Assembly (NCBI GenBank): GCA_949825045.1
Contig: OX463807.1
Span: forward strand, 40,692,749-40,756,748
Origin: Argyresthia goedartella
Taxonomy: Eukaryota > Arthropoda > Insecta > Lepidoptera > Argyresthiidae
Reading direction: 5' to 3'
Length of the DNA: 64,000 nt
Below, one piece after another: positions 11,057 through 21,559 of the stretch. Under the pieces are notes generated by a model that saw only the letters and a program-made list of their open reading frames with translations, made no database searches and had not been told where the DNA came from. How positions within the stretch are numbered: position 1 is the first letter of the stretch; each line of letters starts with the position of its first letter. The position numbers were made by a program, and so were the translations under genes.

Positions 11057-12896
11057 TTATTCAACATCAGTATTGTCATTAGACTGTGTAGTATCACTGC
11101 CATCTGGCGCTTGAAATGCTAACCATGAATATATTTTATCTACCGGAAAGACACCTTTGTATACAGCTTTACCCTTTTTTTTTTGTTATCGTGGTATCCT
11201 CAACTTCGTACCTGTCGTTTGGCAACACCGTTATAATTCTATAGGGACCTAAACACTTACTAATTAGTTTTTTACTTTTACCCTTTTCTCCGATCTCTCG
11301 CTCAACTCTAACTAGTTGCCCAACTTTGAATTGACGTGGCTGACAACGTGAAAGGTCAAACCTGTTTTTCTGCTTTTGTTGCGCTTTTGTTACTTTATCG
11401 TTCGCTTCCTCTCTAAACTGAGCAACATCAGTTGTTACGGCATTTTCATCATTATTTACTGCAAATTTCAAACTACTTTCGCTGTCCCCAGTAAGTCTTA
11501 GACCAAACAGCAACTGCGCTGGTGTTTTCCCAGTACTTTTGTTTATAGTATTATTTAATCCCCATTGAACCCGTAGTAATTGTTCATCCCATATTTTTTC
11601 GTTTGCATCATGAACCATTGTCGTCAACGCGTTCAATACCGTACGATTATAGTGCTCCACCTGGCCATTAGCTCGTAAAGTCGCGACCGCGTTCAGAACA
11701 TGTTTTACGCCAATTTCTGAAATGAAGTCTCTAAATATGGAACTAGTAAAAGTTGATCCCCTATACGTAATAAACCTCATTGGGACACCGAACAATGCAA
11801 AATATTCTTCAAATACTTTTACTGTTGTATTTGATTTAGTGTTTCTAACAGCCTTCAGAACAATGAATTTTGTAAATGAATCAATTATTAGTAATATGTA
11901 TTTGTTTCTTGATTTACTCTCGTTGAATGGCCCTAGGTGGTCAGCATGCAGTGTATGAAATGGTTTTGGTACTTTTGGGATGGGATGCAAGTAGCCTGAT
12001 CTTTTCACACTAGGAACTTTGCCATGGGCGCACTGCAAACAAGATCGAACATATTTTTTAATGAATTTATTTATTTTAGGAAACCAGTAATCAGCCTTTA
12101 CTTTATCCATTATTTTGTCAATTGAAAAGTGTCCAACATCATCGTGACACGCGCGCAGAATTTGCCATCGCAGTCCTTTCGGTACCAGCCATTTGTGTCC
12201 TTCCTCTGATATTTTATAGACTAAACCGCGTTTAACACAATAATTTTGTTTCAAGTTCATTACTTCATCTGATTCCTTATCTTCCAAAATTTGTTTAATT
12301 CTTTGAATTTCACTATCAGCCATCTGAGCGGTTGAGAGCCAGTCCGAAGAAATATGGAGAACCTCTAAGTTTTTCTCATCCATAACGTCTGCTCCTATTA
12401 CACCTTCATCTACCAACGGGTTTCTACTTAGTGCGTTCACATGGCTCATTGCCTTTCCTGGTTTGTAAATGATATTAAAGTCAAACTCTTGGACAAAATT
12501 CCACCATCTAGCGACACGAGGGATCATGTCTTTTTTCAGAAAGGTAGCTCTTAACGAGTTGCAATCGGTGACGATGGTAAAATTTATGCCAAGGAGATAC
12601 GGCCTGAATTTTGATAACGAGCTAACGACTGCCAGAGTCTCTAACTCATAAGACGAAAAGTTTTGTTCTTCGGGGGACGTTTGCCTACTGTAGTAAGCTA
12701 CGGGGTTTACTAAACGGTTTGCTTGTTTTTGAAGCAAGATTCCTTCAACGCCGTGTTTGCTTGCATCGGTGTGTAATTCAGTGGTTGCCTGAGGATCGTA
12801 AAGGGCAAGAACCGGTCTGGAGATCAGTTTGGTTTTTAATTCTTCGAAAGCGACTTCTTGTTCAGGACCCCAGGACCACGGTGCATCAGCCTTTAA
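11057..12896 (-). pseudogene. Gypsy pol: RNase H and integrase
   Basis: Minus-strand continuation of the RT frame after an in-frame TGA at 12897-12899. The RNase H part shows TDASKHG just below the stop, with YYSRQTSPEEQNFSSYELE and IVTDCNSLRA. The integrase has its HHCC zinc finger (VGHFSIDK...SCLQCAH) and a core beginning LHADHLGPF. The second catalytic position reads ITYRGSTF where Gypsy integrases have D (usually TDRGSxF), so a catalytic aspartate appears mutated to Y. The third residue, E in GQVEHYNRT, is kept. A ten-A run near 11180 shifts the frame; the other frame continues to a stop at 11057-11059. Non-functional as it stands. Confidence 0.85.
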
Positions 12897-13820
12897 TCAT
12901 TTGGATACTGGTCGAGATAATCCAGCAAAGTTTTTAATAAACTTTCTGAAGTAACTCACCAAACCCAAGAATTGCCGAACATTGTGGACATTTTTGGGAG
13001 TTGGAAACTTTTCAACCGCATCTATTTTATGTTGTCCTGGCCTTATACCATCCTCAGACACCTCAAAACCAAGAAAGTTTATCTTTGTTTGGAAAAAATT
13101 GCACTTAGAGAGTTTAAGTGTCAGTCCTGCATCGCGAATACGTGTCAAGACCATTTCGAGTTTGTGCAAACCATCGTCAAAAGATGTCGATGGTATCAAA
13201 ACATCATCCATGTAAACAATTACTGAATTGAAGCGCATTTTGTCTAGAACTTTGTTAATAACCCTTTGAAATACTGCAGGTGCATTAGTTAAGCCAAACG
13301 GCATTCGGTTAAATTCAAATTGTCCATCAGGCGTTACAAATGCAGTTTTTGTTTTGGCTTCTTCCATTAGTTCTATTTGGTAGTAACCGGGAGCCATATC
13401 CAAAGAAGTGTAATACCGATGTCCTGATAACCGGTCCATCTGATCTTCGATGCGTGGCAATGGATAGTGTTGTTTGATAGTTTTGCGATTTAACGCTCTA
13501 TAATCCACACAAAGGCTTTTGTCTCCCGTTTTCTTTCGCACTAAGATGATTGGGCTTGCAAATGGTGAAGAAGACTCCCTTATTATACCACAATGTAGTA
13601 GTTCGTCAAACATATTTCTCACTTCTGATCTTTCAGCATGGGACATTCTGTAAGGGCGGTATACTATGGGTTCAGGATTTGTCAATGATATGTCCATTTT
13701 CTCAATGTTAGTACACCCTAGCTCTTTGAGGATGGTTGAAAAGCATACCCTTTCCCGGTTAATGACTCCCAAAAGCTCCTCTCGCTGTTTACTGGTAACC
13801 GAATCACCAACGACTATCAT
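12897..13820 (-). pseudogene. Gypsy pol: reverse transcriptase
   Basis: A 307-codon open stretch with the canonical Gypsy RT motifs in order: YRPYRMSHAER, SPFASPIILVRKKTGDKSLCVDYRALN, FNRMPFGLTNAPAVFQR, VIVYMDDVLI (catalytic YMDD) and the LGF-EDG thumb region. It ends at a TGA (12897-12899), after which RNase H continues in the same frame. At its 5' side a frameshift near 13820 separates it from the linker that follows the protease. The domain itself is intact but cannot be expressed as part of one polyprotein. Confidence 0.9.
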
Positions 13821-13989
13821 CTAACGAGAAAAGCTTTTGAGGCTCATCAGTTTTGTCAATTTGATTTACAGTTTTCGATTCCTCAAGCTTTACTTTATGT
13901 CCCCTAGCTAACAGTTGGCCCTTTTGAAAATGAATCACATTTTTGCAAACATTTTCGAGAACTACTACTCCATCTCCTTCCATCGCTAA

Positions 13990-14503
13990 TTAAATGCCAT
14001 CCTCTATAAGGTACTCTTGATTAGGTTTACTTCTTAGACTGCCGTTGATAATTAACGTTCCCGAGTACTTTTCAGAACAACTGACTTCCACGCAACCTAC
14101 GCCGTTATTGACTTTACAGTCATCTCGCACATACACAACAATGTTACCATCATCATTTTCATCAATAAGTTCCTGCGATATTTTTAACTCATCTTTTGTT
14201 TTCAAGATGTTGATGTAAGGCTTCTCAGTATAGTCTTGACCAATCAGCATAGGAAATTTCAAGTAATGATCAGGGACCACCAACATATTAACACGAGCCT
14301 TGACACCTTGTATTTCTAATTCCACATCACGCTTACCTAACGCAGATACAGAAGCACCGCCAAATCCCGTCATGTTCGAATTACAAGATTTGTCCCAACC
14401 TCCGAGAAGTTTCTTTGCTTCTGTTTCTTTGATGAGACTACAGTCGCTGCCTAAGTCAACAAAACCCATGCTAGCAATCCCGTTTATGGCCACATCTTGT
14501 ACG
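13990..14503 (-). pseudogene. Gypsy protease segment
   Basis: Minus-strand sequence encodes an aspartic-protease-like domain: GFVDLGSDCSLI in place of the usual DTG/DSG-containing block, then VPDHYLKFPMLIGQDY. A TAA at 13988-13990 ends the frame, with open linker sequence beyond it (GQLLARGHKVKL) in the same frame. The 5' edge at 14503-14505 is the insertion point of transposon E1; the rest of the fusion with gag lies on the far side at 16858. Removing E1 and one copy of the TA restores an uninterrupted frame through the junction. Confidence 0.8.
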
Positions 14504-14707
14504 TACAATCGGCAAAGAAGTTCGGTTTGCAGGGCACACAAATGCCACTCTTTGTGTGCGTAACGTTGCGACACGAATCGCTGACTTGAATGTGTGTGCG
14601 TTACATTGGTCGTCACAGCACAGTCACAGATATTATAATACTGTCTGAGCATACAATCACTATGTGTCTTCGTTGAATATAAGACTAGTTTTTACCGCTT
14701 CCTACAG

Positions 14708-14790
14708 AGTGGACGATAGCCCAACGGGTTAGATGCCAGACTAATGACTTTGAGGTATTGAGTTCGATCCTCTATCAAGGAGGGAAAAAG
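14708..14790 (+). other. tRNA-like module, left end of E1
   Basis: Contains an A-box match TAGCCCAACGGG (11 of 12 to TRGCNNAGYNGG) and a T-loop-like gagttcgatcctc about 45 nt later. The cloverleaf is degenerate, with poor acceptor and anticodon pairing, so it is not called a tRNA gene. It points into the element. A related copy in inverted orientation lies near the right end (16606-16672). Confidence 0.6.
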
Positions 14791-14860
14791 CATGGTGATG
14801 TTTTTTTTTAGATACTTTTTTTTAATTATTATTGATCAGACCAAATATTTATTCTAGATT

Positions 14861-14970
14861 AAGGGCCGGTTTCACCACTGCTGATGAAGCCTATCTGCCA
14901 GTTAAACTTAGATTTTTGTATGGCGTTATCTGACAGATAGGCTTTATCAGCATGTGGTGAAACCAGCCTT
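14861..14970. mobile_element. 110-bp snap-back MITE inside E1
   Basis: The ends are inverted repeats: ggccggtttcaccactgctg on the left, and on the right its imperfect complement cagcatgtggtgaaaccagcc. The match continues through agcctatctg. Flanking TTA trinucleotides fit a PIF/Harbinger-type target site. Confidence 0.75.
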
Positions 14971-15243
14971 ATTTTTTTCATAATAAAACAAAATTATATT
15001 TCGTCCTAATAATAATTTATTACTAGTTTGTTATAATAAACTACACTTAATTTACTTATTTTAGTTTTAGTCAGACAAGGACAGATGTCGCAGTTGATGA
15101 TATATAAGCTATGAATCAACATGCTAAGCAATTAGAAATTATGTGATAACTTCTAACCTGAAGTAGCAATAACATCATAGACATATAAATCACCTTATCT
15201 TATGATAACACAAAGCTTTCACATATTAATGGTTATGTTTTAT

Positions 15244-16354
15244 TTAATATCTTAGTGGAGCTCCTTCTCTTACTATTATTTGTTGTAGTCTACTTCTCAT
15301 GCCAGTGACCATATTCCAACACATGTCAGTGCCTCGCATTATCTCCCAGGTTGAAGTAACAACTTCATCTAAATTAGACCTAGATCTCACATTCGATGGA
15401 TCCCAATTGAGCACCATATGTCCCCATAGATTTTCGATGGGGTTTAAATCAGGGCTTTTAGAAGGCCAGTCAATAACTGTCAAGGATTCTTGCTTGTTAA
15501 ACCATTCTTGCACAATATGGGCGCGATGCACAGCGCAATTGTCATGGACAAAGTATATATGCTCATCCGGATATACAGTTCGTACGGTTGGTAACATGAC
15601 GTTCTGTAAAATATCCAAGTATCCTTGAGCAGTGTTGCGAGCACTCACTTGCACTAATTCACCGGGGCCCATCGACGACATCCATCCCCAATATCCCAAA
15701 GTAATACGGCCACTACACCTGCACGGTAGAATGTTTGCTAAACTATATCGTTCATTATTTCTTCTCCACAGTATTTTACGCCCATCCTTGTCTGATCTAA
15801 AAGTCTTTTCATCACTAAAAACAACAACATTATTACACCAATCAAAGTCCAAATATTCACGGGCAAACCGCACTCTGTCTTCACGATGCTCATTAGACAT
15901 CATAATCTTCTTCGCTGGTCTCCGACATCTTAAACCATCAGCTCGTAAGTGATTGCGAACTGTTTGTAGTGTTACATTATGAAGTGTCGCCGTAGACCGG
16001 GTGCTGGCAAACGGATTGCTGTTATGCGCTGCAATGATGTCGCGATGGCGATCAGATGCAGCTGTGTAGGCTACAGGCTGTGGGCCTGGTCGACGACTTT
16101 CAACATGTCCAGAATCTGCATACCTATGAACCCACAGTTGCACTGTTCTTCTCTGTAAAATAAGAAAAAAATACAATGAAGTAGTAACACAAGGTATAAT
16201 TATAATCATAATTTATAAAAAACCTTCAAATTTATTTTTTATATGCATAACTCACCGATATCATTAAACGTCGTGCTATCTCGCTAATTGAAATGTTTTG
16301 TTCATACAAAACAATGATTTCCGCCTTTTTAAAAGTGGATAGATGACTTTCCAT
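15244..16354 (-). CDS. E1 transposase, two exons, 335 aa
   Basis: Exon 1 runs from the ATG at 16354 to 16256 (33 codons, a helix-turn-helix start: SISEIARRLM). A 103-bp intron with GTGAGT donor and TTTTACAG acceptor (16255-16153) follows, then exon 2 at 16152-15244. The exons join in phase 0 to give 335 residues, normal for IS630/Tc1 transposases. Exon 2 holds the second DNA-binding helix (RRTVQLWVHRYA) and the DDE core: VFSDEKTF, YFVHDNCAVHRA and WPSKSPDLNPIENLWG, with 35 residues between the second D and the E. No stop or frameshift, so it may encode active enzyme. The 35-residue spacing differs from the classical DD34E of Tc1. Confidence 0.9.
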
Positions 16355-16605
16355 GATAGATAACAAATCTCAATCACAATTTACAAGGAACGAAATGCAA
16401 TACAACTAATGCTGAGAGCGCGCAGACGCAAAACAATTTTAAAGAGGGTAGCTGTTACATTTTAAATAAAGAAGGTAGACTATGGCCTTTTTACCGGGCA
16501 AGTTTACAACTCTTCGAACTCTAGTTTGGTTAAACAATTGTAATCAATTTATATTCGATGCTATGTGAATTTAATAATACTCGTAGCTTCTAAAAAATAA
16601 TTTCC

Positions 16606-16675
16606 TTTGAGGGATCGAACCTTTATCTACATATCGTAATTCTAGCACCTAATCCACTAGGCTATCGACTACTTT
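16606..16675 (-). other. tRNA-like module, right end of E1
   Basis: On the minus strand it shows an A box TAGCCTAGTGGA (11 of 12) and a B box GGTTCGATCCC (10 of 11), spaced as in a tRNA. It shares ga-CGATAGCC and TTAG-TGC with the left module, so the two form tRNA-like subterminal inverted repeats, both pointing inward. Confidence 0.65.
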
Positions 16676-16859
16676 GCATAAAGCTGTGAAAACTTGCGTC
16701 ATAATCAATGAATGTATGGGATCAGAAAAACGCACACAGACGCGACATTAACACGAATACTGTGTTAGTGTGCATTGCTAATCGTAGCTATTGGCAACGT
16801 TACGCACACAAAGACTGGTGTTTGTGTGCCCTGCAAACCGATCTTCTTTGTCGTGTGTA

Positions 16860-17589
16860 CTTGTTATTTATCTTTTGTGTCCCGATCGATATTTTTAATA
16901 CGGATTTATTTTCGAATTTGGTTTTGTAACAATCTTTACTTTCATGACCTATGCGAGCACAAGTACTACATTTCTTGATTGGTTTTGTACACTTATTGGC
17001 GAAATGTCCTTCTTCCTTGCAGTTATGACACCTAATGCCCGATCTAAAATCTTTGTTGTCATTGAGTTTATCCCCTGTACCTCTTATGTGGTTCTGCTTG
17101 AACGACTCGATTTTCTTATTTTTTTACATTTCGAAGATATGCTAACAATTTATCCGTATTAGTGAATTGTGCAGCCTCCGCGCCTAATCGTATAGTCCTA
17201 TCCTCTATACCAAAAACCACGCAGTCGAATGCCCTTTTACCTTCAATTTCGCATCGATTTATTAGCGCTATTTTTTCGTAATAGTAATCTTCTAAAGAAT
17301 CCCCAAACCTAGCCCTCTTTTGCAACATATCGTGAAGCATCTGCCCATAATTCTCTTCTGCGGGAAATACTGCTTTGAGTTTAGCCTGCCACTCCTTCCA
17401 AGTAAATTTGACCGTCGTTAATCCCTCATACCAGCGTTTCGCGTTCCCTCTTAATTTAGGTATCGCATAGTGAATTATTTGTTCTTCTCCCCATTTATAA
17501 ATCTGTGCAATTTCGTTTATTTTAGTTATCCATGTGTTTATGTTCTGATTTTTTGTAGAAGGATCAAATTCTGGTACCACGTTTATATT
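16860..17589 (-). pseudogene. Gypsy gag: capsid and zinc-knuckle region
   Basis: Minus-strand Gag of the Gypsy element. The capsid part reads VPEFDPSTKNQNINTWITKI, IPKLRGNAKRWYEGL, VFPAEENYGQML and GIEDRTIRLGAEAAQF, typical of an insect Gypsy Gag family. It ends at a TAA around 17118-17116, beside a run of seven A. The next frame then encodes two CCHC knuckles, CHNCKEEGHFANKC and CSTCARIGHESKDC, and runs open to the E1 insertion at 16858. One A fewer would join the frames, so I read this as a homopolymer indel. The 5' side is cut by a SINE at 17590-17848. Confidence 0.85.
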
Positions 17590-17848
17590 TCGAATGGCCG
17601 AATCGACAGTGACGCTGCCTACGAAACCAAGGGTCCCGGGTTCGAGTCCCGGTGGGGGCAAATATATGTTTGATGAGAACGGATGTTTGTACCCTAGTCG
17701 TGGTTGTTTATCTATCTAAGTATTAATATTTATCTATATAAGTATGTGTATCGTTGTCTAGTACCCAAGATACAGGGAATCCTAGTTTGGGGCTAGATAA
17801 ATGTGTGTAAATAGTGTCCAAGGTATTATTATTATTATTATTATTACT
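17590..17848 (+). mobile_element. SINE family 1 inserted in gag
   Basis: Starts cgaatggccgaatcgacag with B box gggttcgagtcccgg, follows the same body as the copies at 6451 and 47255, and ends in an ATT run (17825-17848). It sits between the N-terminal and capsid parts of the Gypsy gag, in the opposite orientation to gag. Confidence 0.9.
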
Positions 17849-17849
17849 A

Positions 17850-18772
17850 AATTTATTCCCAGACATCCTCTCAATACATTCGTACACATTCAAAATACTC
17901 TCATCTATACGACCTTGACTGCGGCGCAACGCAGGGCTAGAACTACGGCGTGCTGCCGTACTGCGATGCAAGCCGCGGCTGCGTTGCAAGTATCGCACTG
18001 TTGGACTGCGACTGCGATGCGCCGCCGTCGTGCGCTTTGGGCTACGACTGCGGCGAGGACGACCTTGTCCGTCGCCGCTGCCGCCGCCACAACACGGACC
18101 ATGTCGTAAGCTACATTGGCTGCGCTCGCGGCTGCGAGGATGACTATGATAATTTATTTGCTCGCAACAATGAGACTTACTCTGCTCGCGACAACGAGAC
18201 TTTCTTTGCTCGCGACGACGAGACTCACTCTGCTCGCGACAATGAGACTTACTCTGCTCGCGACTGCGAGACTTTCTTTGCTCGCGACTGCGAGACTTTC
18301 TTTGCTCACGACTGCGAGACTTTCTTTGCTCGCGACTGCGAGACTTTCTTTGCTCGCGACTGCGAGACTTTCTTTGCTCGCGACTGCGAGACTTTCTTTG
18401 CTCGCGACTGCGAGACTTTCTCTGCTCGCGACAACGAGACTTACTCTGCTCGCGACAACGAGACTTACAGCACCCACGGCTGTGGGGCTTATTGTACTCG
18501 CGACTACGAGACTGGTTCCGCCTGTAGCTGCTGGTCGTACTGCGTAGCGGACTGCTCAGGCTGCGCTCACGACTGCGAAGCGGACTGCGCTCGCGACTGT
18601 GAATATGGTTATACTCACGAACACGAAACTGGCTGCATCCTCCACTGCGAGGCTGACTGCGTCCGCGACTGCTGACTTTGCTTTGCTCATGACTGCGCCC
18701 CCGACTGCGTGGCAGACTTGCTGCAGTGACTCCCAGAATCAAGCTGGGGCTCCGGGAGACTCGAAACGGCAT
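17850..18772 (-). pseudogene. Gypsy gag N-terminal part, arginine/serine-rich
   Basis: A minus-strand frame opens at an ATG at 18772, just after an acceptor-like tttccag (18798). It encodes a long basic region dominated by SREQRKSR repeats, then RRIDESILNVYECIERM-type sequence next to the SINE. RS-rich N-termini precede the 'VPEFDP' capsid in related insect Gypsy Gags as I remember them, so I assign this to the same gag, split by the SINE. It could instead be an unrelated RS-rich exon; joining across the SINE is inferred. No 5' LTR was found above it. Confidence 0.55.
18157..18468 (-). repeat. 24-bp minisatellite, 13 units, in gag
   Basis: Thirteen units of 24 bp (plus-strand consensus tttgctcgcgactgcgagac plus tttc) cover exactly 312 bp. 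Each encodes an eight-residue SRSREQRK-type unit on the minus strand. Because the period is a multiple of three, several frames stay open on both strands and create spurious long ORFs. Degenerate units extend to about 18670. Confidence 0.95.
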
Positions 18773-18799
18773 CTCGTTGTCCGATTCACTGATATTACT

Positions 18800-19385
18800 G
18801 GAAACAAGAAATAAAACAGCGACAAAAGTTTGTAAAATTACATCATCAATATACATATATTTCAAGGATATATTTTTAAAATCCGATATTTGGTGGTATG
18901 CTTGAATTAACTTATGTTATCTCTTAAAAGCAGCATTGCTATGGGGGTCTACGGGGGGAAAATTTTCAACCATTTTGCTCTACGACGTACCGTTTACGAG
19001 TTATTTAAAAAATGTTTTTCGAAAAATAATAATTTGTAGAAGTATATATATATTTTTTTCACCTTACAATTTCTTTCGTTATTCGTAATTTCTTTATTGT
19101 ACTGCACAAAACAGACATACCGATAACTTATAATATAAAAACTTGAACAAAGGCGAGCTTATCTCTAAAAAGAGATTTCATCCAGCAAAACATGATGGGT
19201 AGGAAAGGTTATGGCTGAGCAAGGAAAGACCTGCACCTACAATAAACATTTTTTCATGATTTACCTTCATGGTATGTGTACATAGGCAAAATACACATTA
19301 TAATTCCCAAATGGGATGGCAATGAACCAAAATAAAATTCCAGATATTTTCAAAAATAAGATTCTAATTTAGTCCTTGGAATTAT
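18800..19385. other. Spacer with dispersed retroposon fragment
   Basis: AT-rich. The segment at about 19136-19247 (gcgagcttatctctaaaaag ... agcaaggaaagacctg) resembles 55903-55990 in the same orientation. I take it for a shared non-LTR 3' end fragment. Nothing else recognised. Confidence 0.5.
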
Positions 19386-19387
19386 TT

Positions 19388-20337
19388 AAATTGGTTACAC
19401 GCTAGTTTCAGACAATGACGTCAAAATTAATTGCGCCGAGTTTAGACTTTTTTGTTCCAGCAATGGAATTAAATACATGAACTCCCCTGTGTACCACCCA
19501 AACAGTAATTGTCTGGCCGAAAATACAGTAAAAAATTGTAAGCGCATGATTAAATGTATTTTAAATGAAAAAATGTGTCAAAAGAAAATTCATGACGCCT
19601 TGTATGAGTATCTGTTTATTTACAGGAATACCGAGCACTGTACTACTGGAGCTACCCCTGCCAAATTAATGTTTGGTAGAAACTTAAGGTCACGTCTTGA
19701 TTTAATATTACCATCTGCTAATAACACCGCTCACGTGCAATCACCAGCGCCGGAACATCGCCGGTATTTCAACCTTGGGGACAAAGTTTGGGTTCGGTGG
19801 TACAGTGCACGAAAAGAAAGTTGGCAATTGGGTGTTCTAAAAGAAAAAGTTGGCAACAAGATGTTTAAGATATTTATGTATAATTATAATTCTTATTGTG
19901 TACGCCATATGGACCAATTGTTAAAGTTTAAAGGTCCTACTGATTCCATACCTGCTGTCGGTGACTTAGAGGACTTAGATACATCTGCACAGTCGACTAC
20001 ATTTCCCACCTCGCCGGGGTCTGAACCCGTGGATAATTGTACACCTGAAGTTACTTTGGAAAATAAAGATAATGATGAGTCAGTCTCAGATGTGATAAGG
20101 GAAACACGCGCGGAGGAGGAAATGTGGGCAGATTGCGTCGGCGAGGACGGTTCCCCGCCGCCGCCGGCTTCCCCGTCGGTCTCCCCCCCAGGCTCAGCGC
20201 CGGGGACGCCGGTGCGGTTGCCGGGCGCGGTCGATGTCACTGCTCAAGAAACCACTGAGCCGACCGCGACCGCCCTCCCAGAACCGTCGGCAAGACATCT
20301 CTTGCGTCCAAGGAAAAACGTTAATTATAAGTTTTAA
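19388..20337 (+). pseudogene. Gypsy-type integrase C-terminal part, 5' truncated
   Basis: Open frame from GYTLVSDNDVKI (second catalytic aspartate of integrase) through YHPNSNCLAENTVKNCKRMI (third catalytic residue E) and YRNTEHCTTGATPAKLMFGRNLRSRLDLI. A C-terminal DNA-binding-like segment FNLGDKVWVRWY and a GC-rich acidic/proline-rich tail follow, ending RPRKNVNYKF. RT, RNase H and the first catalytic D are absent and an in-frame TAA lies just upstream, so this is a 3' remnant. A polypurine tract and short LTR follow directly, fitting a Gypsy element with its last ORF against the 3' LTR. Confidence 0.8.
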
Positions 20338-20416
20338 GATTAAGAAAAATAGTATCAAATTAATTTAATGTTATGTATTTCTTTGTCATTAGGTTTCAAG
20401 ATTAGTTTCGGAGGAA

Positions 20417-20532
20417 TGTAGTATATGCATACCGGCGCGGGCGCGGTGTCGCTCCCCGCGCCCCCTCATTCGGGTCAACCAGTAATAAACGGACCGTCAA
20501 CCGAACCGCCGTGTTTCCTTTATATATCTACA
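20417..20532 (+). repeat. Short 3' LTR of the plus-strand Gypsy remnant
   Basis: Preceded by the purine tract cggaggaa, it begins TGTAGTATATGC and ends TATATATCTACA (inverted ends TGTAG/CTACA). It contains aataaa and a GC-rich first half. At 116 bp it is unusually short, and the 5' LTR lies outside or is lost. Confidence 0.55.
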
Positions 20533-20551
20533 TTCACATCAACTATTATTG

Positions 20552-20587
20552 TATTTTTATGGGTTTTTTATTGCCTGAAATAAACAA

Positions 20588-20619
<32 letters not shown>

Positions 20620-20620
20620 T
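20552..20620 (+). mobile_element. Retroposon 3' tail with ATT repeats
   Basis: The sequence tattgcctgaaataaacaaa followed by an ATT run resembles the 3' end of the element at 39554-39681. Probably a severely 5'-truncated insertion. Confidence 0.5.
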
Positions 20621-20639
20621 TAGCTCAACAAACTTTTCC

Positions 20640-21060
20640 GAGGGTCTAGTTCGGTGTAGTCTAACACTAGACTAAGTGCAGATTGTATGTTTTTGCATAG
20701 TTTTCGTCGTGGCAATGTGAATCTGGTCTCGTGACAAGCTGTAACTTTGCTTAACTTAGTTATAACTTAATCCGCGCGTTTTTAACCCTATGAACACTTT
20801 TCTTCCTATTTTCAGGCGACAGATGGCGGTTTCCGCGAACTAGGGAAAGTACATGTCGTAAATTCGGAAACGGTTTATGTTAAACATGGCTGTGGGACCT
20901 TTTATGCTCCTGCGGTCGACTACTCCTACATGGGTGGCCAGCCATGATGAATGTGTAATGGCCTTAACTCTGCACTAGACTCTTATAATATCGGAGTTAA
21001 ATAATCATATTTTCGCTTATTGTCCAAAAGGGTTTTATAATTGTGTATGGGACTGGCATT
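20640..21060. other. Spacer, nothing recognised
   Basis: No supported gene or repeat. Confidence 0.4.
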
Positions 21061-21065
21061 TATAA

Positions 21066-21551
21066 TTGTCAAAATCATGAATTTCTGCGGCCAGAGACAA
21101 AACAGATGTTGATCGATAGACTAAATTATTACAAACATATGTGTTTAGTTATTAATGGCATCATAAAAGAACTTCAACGACATTTTGTCTTAAAAAAAAC
21201 TATGTGCGGTTATACATAGTTTGAGATATTGTTGCGACCTACAACGATAGTCTGTTGTGGCAACTGCAATATGGCTTAGTGTGGAATTCACTAAGCCATA
21301 TTTCAGTTTCACTACGCCAGTTTCAGGACTTGTATGTATCTTGTATCATTGCAAACAGGCCATAAACAATACATAAACCAAATAGCCTCCCACGCAAAGA
21401 GATTTTTTGTAAGACAAATGTCAGTGAAAGTCTTTACGTCGAGAAATCAGATTTCTCGAAAGGTCATCGTTTTAGAAATTCTTAATTACACACATTAGTG
21501 TGTAAAAAATATTGTATCTATTGGCCGCAGAAATCATGATTTTTGACAAAA
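21066..21551. mobile_element. Non-autonomous inverted-repeat element
   Basis: Terminal arms 21066-21093 and 21522-21551 are inverted repeats (core aatcatga-atttctgcggcc). The interior is non-coding and includes a perfect 14-bp-arm hairpin around 21269-21303 (aatatggcttagtg). About 486 bp; superfamily not determined. Confidence 0.7.
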
Positions 21552-21559
21552 GACATCAT

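Larger units (their letters stand above)
14506..16857 (-). mobile_element. IS630/Tc1-type transposon E1, complete
   Basis: A 2352-bp element flanked by TA on both sides (14504-14505 and 16858-16859). Its terminal inverted repeats of about 67 bp start CAATCGGCAAAGAAG on the left and CACACGACAAAGAAG on the right, then match closely through gcagggcacacaaa. Within each terminal repeat, gcacacaaa and tttgtgtgc can pair around an 8-nt loop (14534-14559; 16804-16829). It carries a two-exon transposase gene on the minus strand, a small MITE at 14861 and a tRNA-like module near each end. It is inserted in the gag-pol frame of the surrounding Gypsy element. Confidence 0.9.

Noticed and set aside
17108..17120. 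Programmed frameshift at the seven-A run in gag
   Set aside because: A minus-one slip leads to a different frame with an early stop. The frame with the zinc knuckles needs a plus-one change, best explained by a one-base indel.
18157..18468. CRISPR-like array
   Set aside because: The units are directly adjacent without unique spacers, lie in a coding frame and the genome is eukaryotic.
17950..18675. Long plus-strand ORFs across the 24-bp repeat
   Set aside because: The repeat period is a multiple of three, so several frames on both strands stay open automatically. The minus-strand RS-rich frame agrees with the flanking Gag coding sequence; the others do not.
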